NCBI GenBank assembly: GCA_030248195.1
Contig: JASAND010004254.1
Location: forward strand, 50,757-114,756
Reading direction: 5' to 3'
DNA: 64,000 nucleotides
Source: Trissonchulus latispiculum
Lineage: Eukaryota > Nematoda > Enoplea > Enoplida > Ironidae
Shown here: piece by piece, positions 24,401 to 32,862 of the stretch
How positions within the stretch are numbered: the stretch's first letter is position 1
Layout: every line of letters begins with the position of its first letter
Program-made: the position numbers and the translations under genes
Notes under the pieces: generated by a model
What the model was told of the DNA's origin: nothing
Databases searched by the model: none
The model's input: the letters and a program-made list of their open reading frames with translations, nothing else

Positions 24401-27400
24401 AAATTCACGTGAACTTCCTGGGCAGTCACGTGAATTGCAGAAAATGCACCTGCACTTCCTGGGCAGTCACGTGAACTGCAGAAATTTCACGTTCACGTAA
24501 AAGCCGTACACGTGAATCGTAAAAAGTTCGCTTGAACTTCCTGGGCAGTCACGTGAATTGCAGAAAATGCACGTGCACTTCCTGGGCAGTCACGTGAACT
24601 GCAGAAAAATCACGTGCACTTCCTGGGCAGTCACGTGAACTGAAGAAAAATTACGTGCACTTCGTGGGCAGTCACGTGAATTGCACTGCAAGTGCACGCG
24701 AATTTTCTTCACGTGCCGTAAAATCATGCACGTGAATTGCAAAAAATTCACGTGCACCACGTAAAAGCCAAGCACGTGAATCGTTAAAAATTCACGTGCC
24801 TTCCTGGGCAGTCACGTGAACTGTAGAAAATGCACGTGCACTTCCTGAGCAGTCACGTGAACTGCAGAAATTTCACGTTTACGTAAAAGCCATGCACGTG
24901 AATCGTAAAAAAATTCACGTGAACTTCCTGGGCAGTCACGTGAACTGGGCAAAATTCACGAAAACTTGAATCATAAAAAATTCACGTGCCTTTTTGGCAG
25001 TCACGTGAATCGTAAAAAATTCACGTGCACTTCCTGGGCAGTCACGTGAACTGCAGAAATTTCACGTGCACGGCAACGCCATGCACGTGAATCGTAATAA
25101 ATTCACGTGAACTTCCTGGGCAGTCACGTGAATTGCAGAAAATGCACGTGCACTTCCTGGGCACTTCACTGCAAGTGCACGTGAATTTTCTTCACGTGCC
25201 GTTAAATCTATGCACGTGAATCGCTAAAAATTCACGTGCCTTCCTGGGCAGTCACGTGAACTGTAGAAATTTCACGTGCACGGCAACGCCATGCACGTGA
25301 ATTGTAATAAATTCACGTGAACTTCCTGGGCAGTCACGTGAATTGCAGAAAATGCACGTGCACTTCCTGGGCACTTCACTGTAAGTGCACGTGAATTTTC
25401 TTCACGTGCCGTAAAATCTATGCACGTGAATTGCAAAAAATTCACGTGCACTGCCGGGGCAGTCACGTGAATTACAGAAAATGCACGTGCACTTCCTGGG
25501 CACTTCACTGCAAGTGCACGTGAATTTTCTTCACGTGCCGTTAAATCTATGCACGTGAATCGCTAAAAATTCACGTACCTTCCTGGGCAGTCACGTGAAC
25601 TGTAGAAATTTCACGTGCACGGCAACGCCATGCACGTGAATTGTAATAAATTCACGTGAACTTCCTGGGCAGTCACGTGAATTGCAGAAAATGCACGTGC
25701 ACTTCCTGGGCACTTCACTGCAAGTGCACGTGAATTTTCTTCACGTGCCGTAAAATCTATGCACGTGAACTGTAAAAAATTCACGTGCCGTAAAAGCCAT
25801 GCACGTGAATCGTAAAAAATTCACGTGCCTTCCTGGGCAGTCACGTGAACTGTAGAAAATGCACGTGCACTTCCTGAGCAGTCACGTGAACTGCAGAAAT
25901 TTCACGTTTACGTAAAAGCCATGCACGTGAATCGTAAAAAAATTCACGTGAACTTCCTGGGCAGTCACGTGAACTGGGCAAAATTCACGAAAACTTGAAT
26001 CATAAAAAATTCACGTGCCTTTTTGGCAGTCACGTGAATCGTAAAAAATTCACGTGCACTTCCTGGGCAGTCACGTGAACTGCAGAAATTTCACGTGCAC
26101 GGCAACGCCATGCACGTGAATCGTAATAAATTCACGTGAACTTCCTGGGCAGTCACGTGAATTGCAGAAAATGCACGTGCACTTCCTGGGCACTTCACTG
26201 CAAGTGCACGTGAATTTTCTTCACGTGCCGTTAAATCTATGCACGTGAATCGCTAAAAATTCACGTGCCTTCCTGGGCAGTCACGTGAACTGTAGAAATT
26301 TCACGTGCACGGCAACGCCATGCACGTGAATTGTAATAAATTCACGTGAACTTCCTGGGCAGTCACGTGAATTGCAGAAAATGCACGTGCACTTCCTGGG
26401 CACTTCACTGTAAGTGCACGTGAATTTTCTTCACGTGCCGTAAAATCTATGCACGTGAATTGCAAAAAATTCACGTGCACTGCCGGGGCAGTCACGTGAA
26501 TTACAGAAAATGCACGTGCACTTCCTGGGCAGTCACGTGGACTGCAGAAAATTCACGTGCACGTAAAAGTCATGCACGTGTACTTCCCGGGCAGTCACGT
26601 GAACTGGGGAAAATTCACGTAAACGTGAATCGTAAAAACATTCACGTGCACTTCCAGGGCAGTCACGTGGACTGCAGAAAATTCACTTGCACATAAAAGA
26701 GCTGCACGTGAACACTTCCTGGGCAGTCACGTGACTCGTAAAAAAACTCACGTGCACTTCCTGAGTAGTCACGTGAATTGCAGAAAATGCGCGTGCACGT
26801 CCTGGGCAGTCATGTGGACTGCAGAAATTTCACGTGCACGGCAACGCCATGCATGTTAACTGTAAGAAACGTAAAAAAATTCATGTGAACTTGAAGGGGA
26901 GTCACGTGAACGGGGGAAAATTCACGAAAACATGAATCGTAAAAAATTCACGTGAATTCCTGGGCAGTCACGTGAACTGTAGAAAGTGCACGTGCACTTC
27001 CTGGGCGGTCACGTGAACTGAAGAAAAATCACGTGCACTTCCTGAGTAGTCACGTGTATTGCAGAAAATGCACGTGCACTTCGTGGGCAGTCACGTGTAT
27101 TGCAGAAAATGCACGTGCACTTCCTGGGCAGTCACGTGTATTGCAGAAAATGCACGTGCACTTCCTGGGCAGTCACGTGAACTGCAGAAATTTCCCGTGC
27201 ACGGCAACGCCATGCACGTGAATCGTAATAACTTCACGTGAACTTCCTGGGCAGTCACGTGAATTGCAGAAAATGCACGTGCACTTCCTGGGCACTTCAC
27301 TGCAAGTACACGTGAATTTTCTTCACGTGCCGTAAAATCTATGCACGTGAACTGTAAAAAATTCACGTGCCGTAAAAGCCATGCACGTGAATCGTAAAAA

Positions 27401-30400
27401 ATTCACGTGCCTTCCTGGGCAGTCACGTGAACTGTAGAAAATGCACGTGCACTTCCTGAGCAGTCACGGGAACTGAAGAAAAATCACGTGCACTTCGTGG
27501 GCAGTCACGTGAACTGCAGAAATTTCACGTTCACGTAAAAGCCATGCACGTGAATCGTAAAAAAATTCACGTGAACTTCCTGGGCAGTCACGTGAACTGG
27601 GGAAAATTCACGAAAACGTGAATCGTAAAAAATTCACGTGCCTTCCTGGGCAGTCACGTGAACTGAAAAAATCACGTACACTTCGTGGGCAGTCACGTGA
27701 ATTGCACTGCAAGTGCACGTGAATTTTCTTCACGTGCCGTAAAATCATGCACGTGAATTGCAAAAAATTCACGTGCACCACGTAAAAGCCATGCACGTGA
27801 ATCGTAAAAAATTTACGTGCCTTCCTGGGCAGTCACGTGAACTGTAGAAAATGCACGTGCACTTCCTGAGCAGTCACGTGAACTGAAGAAAAATCACGTG
27901 CACTTCGTGAGCAGTCACGTGAACTGCAGAAATTTCACGTTCACGTAAAAGCCATGCACGTGAATCGTAAAAAATTCACGTGAACTTCCTGGGCAGTCAC
28001 GTGAACTGGGGAAAATTCACGAAAACGTGAATCGTAAAAAATTCACGTGCCTTCCTGGGTAGTCACGTGAACTGTAGAAAGTGCACGTGCACTTCCTGGG
28101 CAGTCACGTGAACTGAAGAAAAATCACGTGCACTTCGTGGGCAGTCACATGAATTGCAGAAAATGCACGTGCACTTCCTGGGCAGTCACGTGAACTGCAG
28201 AAATTTCACGTGCACGGCAACGCCATGCACGTGAATTGTAATAAATTCACGTGAACTTCCTGGGCAGTCACGTGAATTGCAGAAAATGCACGTGCACTTC
28301 CTGGGCACTTCACTGCAAGTGCACGTGAATTTTCTTCACGTGCCGTAAAATCTATGCACGTGAATTGTAAAAAATTCACGTGCCGTAAAAGCCATGCACG
28401 TGAATTGCAAAAAATTCACGTGCACTGCCGGGGCAGTCACGTGAATTACAGAAAATGCACGTGCACTTCCTGGGCAGTCACGTGGACTGCAGAAAATTCA
28501 CGTGCACGTAAAAGTCATGCACGTGTACTTCCCGGGCAGTCACGTGAACTGGGGAAAATTCACGTAAACGTGAATCGTAAAAAATTCACGTGCACTTCCG
28601 GGGCAGTCACGTGGACTGCAGAAAATTCACTTGCACATAAAAGAGCTGCACGTGAACACTTCCTGGGCAGTCACGTGACTCGTAAAAAAACTCACGTGCA
28701 CTTCCTGAGTAGTCACGTGAATTGCAGAAAATGCGCGTGCACGTCCTGGGCAGTCACGTGGACTGCAGAAATTTCACGTGCACGGCAACGCCATGCATGT
28801 TAACTGTAAGAAACGTAAAAAAATTCATGTGAACTTCCTGGGCAGTCACGTGAACTGGGGAAAATTCACGAAAACGTGAATCGTAAAAAATTCACGTGCC
28901 TTCCTGGGCAGTCACGTGAACTGTAGAAAGTGCACGTGCACTTCCTGGGCAGTCACGTGAACTGAAGAAAAATCACGTGCACTTCCTGAGTAGTCACGTG
29001 AATTGCAGAAAATGCGCGTGCACGTCCTGGGCAGTCACGTGGGCTGCAGAAATTTCACGTGCACGGCAACGCCATGCATGTTAACTGTAAGAAACGTAAA
29101 AAAATTCATGTGAACTTCCTGGGCAGTCACGTGAACTGGGGAAAATTCACGAAAACGTAAATCGTAAAAAATTCACGTGGGCGGTCACGTGAATTGCAGA
29201 AAATGCACCTGCACTTCCTGGGCAGTCACGTGAACTGCAGAAATTTCACGTTCACGTAAAAGCCGTACACGTGAATCGTAAAAAGTTCGCGTGAACTTCC
29301 TGGACAGTCACGTGAATTGCAGAAAATGCACGTGCACTTCCTGGGCACTTCACTGCAAGTGCACGTGAATTTTCTTCACGTGCCGTAAAATCCATGCACG
29401 TGAACTGTAAAAAATTCACGTGCCGTAAAAGCCATGCACGTGAATTGCAAAAAATTCACGTGCACCACGTAAAAGCCATGCACGTGAATCGTAAAAAATT
29501 CACGTGCCATCCTGGGCAGTCACGTGAACTGAAGAAAAATCACGTGCGCTTCGTGGGCAGTCACGTGAATTGCAGAAAATGCACCTGCACTTCCTGGGCA
29601 GTCACGTGAACTGCAGAAATTTCACGTTCACGTAAAAGCCATGCACGTGCACTTCCTGGGCAGTCACGTGAACTGCAGAAATTTCACGTTCACGGAAAAG
29701 CCATGCACGTGAATCGTAAAAAAATTCACGTGAACTTCCTGGGCACTTCACTGCAAGTGCACGTCAATTTTCTTCAGTTCACGTGACTGCCCAGGGAGTG
29801 CACGTGAATTTTTTTACGGTTCACGTGCATGACTTTTACGTGCACGTGAAATTTCTGCAGTTCACGTGACTGCCCAGGAAGTGCACGTGCATGTTCTGCA
29901 ATTCACGTGACTGCCCAGGACGCGCACGTGCTTTTTCTGCAATTCACTTGACTGCCCAGGAAGTGCACGTGAACTTCTTGCGGTTCACGTGAAGTTTTTG
30001 CAATTCACATGAACTTTTTGAGGTTCAGGTGCATTGCGGCGGCTGGCCAATGGTCATTGGCCTCACCCGCCACGCTTAAAACTATTTTCCATCGGTATAT
30101 CCGAAGACCATACTATATTGATTAACGCCTTGAAATAGTTTAACCAGACAGCGATCATTAGAAAACATATACAGAATAGTGTACGTTCACACCCTGCAAA
30201 AACGCTCATGAGCTTTATTGGATGGGCGGACCACTATTTGGCATGATATAATGCTGGAAAGTGAATTTTATCAACTAGATGTCTTGGTACCTGTGGTACT
30301 GTGGTATTGTGGTATTTCTGTGAACAATTTAGCCGACGAAATAGTTCTGAATTTTCTTCATGTGTTTGTCTTGTTGCAAAATTATTTTATGTTCTTTAAT

Positions 30401-30456
30401 GTTATCTTTTCTTGACTGGTTTTAGCAATCCTGCCTTTACTCAGTTCCGTGGCTAA
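9087..30456 (+). CDS. NUP214: Nuclear pore complex protein Nup214, C-terminal part (eight exons)
   Basis: FG-nucleoporin of the cytoplasmic face of the nuclear pore; in the known complex it works with Nup88 and Nup62 in mRNA and CRM1 export. Exons read 9087-9452, 11718-11782, 12180-12476, 14953-16915, 17179-17364, 18160-18376, 18831-18974 and 30426-30456. All introns are GT-AG, and the joined exons stay in one frame to a TAA, about 1088 residues. Order: Ala/Pro/Ser-rich linker, coiled coil (exons 2-4), Pro/Ala/Thr-rich spacer, then dense FG repeats. Blocks such as GGLGGKP, GSVASRGFG and FGSAPAF match vertebrate NUP214 in the same order. The N-terminal beta-propeller is absent and should lie upstream of the window. 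The last intron is 11.45 kb and holds the large minisatellite. Confidence 0.9.
9557..9945. repeat. Degenerate GTAGACCCC repeat in a NUP214 intron
   Basis: A low-complexity stretch in which GTAGACCCCC, AGACCC or GCAGACCC recurs irregularly (about 9613, 9648, 9674, 9706, 9861, 9893, 9919), mixed with A/T-rich AAAATTTTT runs. Non-coding. Confidence 0.6.
9957..11576. repeat. Composite repeat element, copy I (NUP214 intron)
   Basis: The same succession of modules occurs in 12573-14661. (a) A ~600 bp unique head starts near AGCGACCYCTATAATATG, with a CTGCGCA-rich stretch and GTTATGGCGGCGATG. (b) 163 bp tandem units follow (about 10590-10990, about 2.5 copies here). (c) Then come ~130-150 bp units containing AAAAATAAAATTTTTCAAAAG (about 11005-11380). 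(d) A tail contains CAACCGGAATTTAAAGGATA and TGTGCGGAGCATTTTTGTTA. No transposase and no clear inverted termini. It looks like a non-autonomous element with internal satellites. Confidence 0.75.
11718..12476 (+). CDS. NUP214: NUP214 coiled-coil exons (11718-11782 and 12180-12476)
   Basis: Two exons separated by a 397 bp intron. The first (65 nt) encodes an Ala/Lys helix ending KVICQEFMKDE before GTACGT. The second follows GTGTTTCAG and encodes LKSFYADLSASRHQVAK and a long heptad-like helix (LTDSVHALRKGIFRLYAQSQE), ending at CAG before GTTGGT. In vertebrate NUP214 the equivalent region binds Nup88/Nup62. Reading phases 0/0 agree. Confidence 0.8.
12573..14661. repeat. Composite repeat element, copy II (next large NUP214 intron)
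   Basis: A second copy of the element at 9957-11576 in the same orientation, with more internal repeats. About 4.5 units of 163 bp lie at 13160-13890 (spacing confirmed at 13311, 13474, 13637 and 13800), and about five units of the AAAATTTTTCAAAAG module at 13905-14565. The start carries GGGGTCGCGGCAGCGACCCC, a small hairpin. The tail matches copy I through GAGCATTTTTGTTACTTGT. Apparent frames of 100-153 codons are artefacts of the 163 bp periodicity. Confidence 0.75.
14953..16915 (+). CDS. NUP214: NUP214 large exon: end of coiled coil, Pro/Ala/Thr spacer, first FG cluster
   Basis: A 1.96 kb exon after acceptor TTTTAGCAG. It starts with the last coiled-coil helix (EETISGLGRKISSLRL), continues through a low-complexity Pro/Ala/Thr region with LFG and FG motifs, and ends in a GGGFGGGSPF-type FG cluster and a GGLFGGLGGKPNP block. 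An ACT/GCT trinucleotide tract at about 16031-16075 encodes an Ala/Thr run and is likely length-polymorphic. Donor GTGAGT starts at 16916. The frame stays open to a stop in the intron (16956), which is read-through only. Confidence 0.85.
17179..18974 (+). CDS. NUP214: NUP214 FG-repeat exons (17179-17364, 18160-18376, 18831-18974)
   Basis: Three exons with consistent phases. They encode LFGSFSPSGF...GSVASRGFGSF, then GFGGSAAFG...FGSAPAFGSSV...FGQQPAAG, then GFSSASGGG...FGSLAATSAGSFGSPPAF. Acceptors are GGTTTAG, TCTTTCAG and TTTATTTCAG; donors are GTACGG, GTATGC and GTGCGT. These FG and PFG-like repeats form the transport-receptor binding tail. Confidence 0.85.
19250..30035. repeat. Large CACGTG-rich minisatellite filling the last NUP214 intron
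   Basis: About 10.8 kb built from ~40-41 bp modules, mainly CTTCCTGGGCAGTCACGTGA + AYTGCAGAAAATGCACGTGCA and CGTAAAAGCCATGCACGTGA + ATCGTAAAAAATTCACGTG. Each module carries one or two palindromic CACGTG sites, so there are hundreds in total. Modules combine into longer higher-order units. The central part (about 19845-29760) has one orientation; both edges (19250-19845 and 29765-30030) have the reverse. Frames encoding HVNCRKCTC-like peptides occur on both strands and are by-products of the repeat. Confidence 0.95.
30426..30456 (+). CDS. NUP214: NUP214 terminal micro-exon
   Basis: A 31 nt exon after GACTGGTTTTAG. Its first base completes the Ser codon begun by AG at 18973-18974; it then encodes NPAFTQFRG and stops at 30454-30456. 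The phase matches, the acceptor is good, the short conserved-looking C-terminal tail fits, and a poly(A) signal sits 75 nt downstream. These make it the likely end of the gene despite the 11.45 kb gap. Confidence 0.75.
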
Positions 30457-30529
30457 TTCAATGATTTGAGAGAAGACGTAATATTTCTTGTCAGTTCTGA
30501 ACTGTTAGGATTTTGCATTTTTGTGTTTT

Positions 30530-30535
30530 AATAAA
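30530..30535 (+). terminator. Poly(A) signal of NUP214
   Basis: AATAAA in TTTTAATAAAATTT, about 75 nt after the stop codon, followed by T/GT-rich sequence. Confidence 0.65.
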
Positions 30536-32862
30536 ATTTAATGTGTCCCTTTATTTTTGTTCTTTGTAAACTTGTGATTGTTATGAACACTGTTTATGCA
30601 TTTTTCACTGAAGTAAAACGACTTGTTGTAAACCTTAATTGTAGCAGGACGTTTCAGACGATTTTTGTGATGTCTACTTTGTCTGTTTATTGTGGAAATG
30701 CTTAGTGGAGGGTGTTGTTAATAGTGTCCTAGACTTACTATTGTGTGTCTCCCAGAGATGAAACCGGTTACTATTTCTTCGTCTGGTGCTTCCGGTTTTC
30801 GAAATTTCAAGACATTAAAAAATCTAAGAATTGTTATTTGGGGTTAGGTAGGTACAGTGTTCTTTGGCGCTTCTAGATTTTTTGGCGTCTCAAATTTAAA
30901 ATCGGGTAAAACTTATCAACCTTTTTCAAAGTAGTCTGAAAGTAAACATTAAAAATAGTAAGTCAGACTATCAAGAGATCATTAAGAGTCAGACTATTAA
31001 TAGAATATTAGACATTCTAAGTCAGACAATTTTAAGACTGATTTGGAAGATTTCTGTTAATGCGAACTGAAATGAACTAGTGTTTTCAACAAACAATTTT
31101 CCTAAATTTACCACTTCATCTAGTCCTGATTTGTGATTAAAATTTATTATTTCTTCTTACTAGGTAAAAGGATTCAGGCAGTAGACCAGTACAGAACAGA
31201 CGCCAATTCAAATATAAACTTAAATTAACACATTGACTGCCGGTATTCGAGCTTAATGTATTTATTGTAACACGTAGGACGAAACTAAATGTTTGCGAAA
31301 ACCGATATATGTCAGGAGGTCAAACAGATTCCCAGATTTCATATACACTGAAATTAGAGGACATGGTGTGACCCAATATGGGTCACATGGCCCCCAACTG
31401 GGGCCCCAGAAACTATATGCCGTCTGCATTTGGTAGCCCAAACTGGCTCAGCCTATTTTCGAAATATATAAGGTATAGATTACAGTGCTCGGACAGTTCC
31501 TACTTTTCCTACTTTTTCGTTTGTTACTACTTTTTTCCTAGTTTAGGTCAAAAATTCTTATTTTTTCCAACTTTTTTCCTGTGAAAGACTATATCGGCCT
31601 CATTTGACAGAAAATTGTCCAAAAAATCACTGACTTTTTATTAATTTGGAAATAATCTGCGGTTGTTTTGCTATATTCCGTACAATAACGCAGATAATCA
31701 AACATTTGCAGCATCAATCCCAATCGACTAAGTTTCATTGGTTTTGCCAGTTTCTGTGTTAACATTCAGATTTCATAAATTTTACGGCAGAGTGCTATTT
31801 GGCTTGTACACGTTAGCTTAGCAAAAAAGTGGGATCTTATTAAAACTATATACGTACCTCCCAGGTCCATATTCCGCATATGACAAAATTAGCTGAAATT
31901 TGGTGTGGGTGTGTTTTCGACCGGGCTGCGTTCAAACATCACACAGTTTTCGGTTTCGCTAAATTAGATTTTTCTGAATTGCAGGACCGGTGGAAGAGAA
32001 ATATTTTAGCTTCAGATTGATGGTAAAATCTACTTCAAGATATGTCGATGAGCCTATAATTTGCTGATTCAGATTTGTTACGTTCGAAACCGAAAGCAAC
32101 TTTGCCTGCTTATTTCTATTTTGTGGCGAAATCTCATTTTAGTCGTCTTGCTTTTTGATTTTAATTGATTTTTGTTAAAAATCGGTCAAATCCTACCCCC
32201 CCATTGATTTTCATGAGACTAAAAAGAAGCTGCAAACGCTCTGGGAACTTATTATTGGGCTTTTTCTTTTAAGCTGGACCTTAGTTTGGTTCATACGCGC
32301 CTCGTATTTCTCTGGGCTTAAGCCTTCTGTTTTTGGCAACCCGTATGAATGACATCGTCGTTTTTTCAAAAAAAAGTAAAATTTGCTGCTATTTTAAAAG
32401 CTGGCATAACCGTTTGATTGTATTTGTAAATATATAGTTTGTAGATGCTTTTAAACTACATTTTGTCAGTTTGAATACTTGGTTATGCTTCATCCTTTTC
32501 ACTTTTGCTCCAGTTTTTCCTCTGGTATTACAATTAAATATCTTTTCCCCAATTTAATGATGGTACTCAAAGTGATAATAGAATGTGTTAGATATGTGCT
32601 ATAGTTGGTGTAGGTTGCTTGACTTGTACTTGGATTGGATATATATATATATTTAGTCTAATACTTTCCTTTTGAAAAGCTGATATTGTTCTAACGCTAA
32701 GTGCTAAGTAAGTGGGGAGGTGCTAAGTAAGATTCGGGTCGGACAAGGAAAGAAGCCTGCCATACTCTGGAGCAGTGGGCCTGCCTGTAGCACTAGCAGT
32801 CGCTGCGTCTTCGTACAACCTAAAGGTAGAGTCTTTAGATTACTGTATGCTTTTGTAGAGCT
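30536..32862. other. Intergenic region between NUP214 and ATP23
   Basis: No gene recognised. AT-rich, with a short (TA)n tract at about 32639-32656. Near 32700-32862 the sequence becomes GC-richer and may hold the 5' untranslated region of ATP23. Confidence 0.6.

Noticed and set aside
20456..29609. Repeated open frames of 60-150 codons in the minisatellite (HVNCRKCTC-like, Cys/His-rich, on both strands)
   Set aside because: They occur in both orientations, lack splice context and reflect the repeat sequence itself; the region is an intron of NUP214.
19250..30035. CRISPR-like array
   Set aside because: Modules are contiguous without unique spacers, in a eukaryotic intron; it is a minisatellite.
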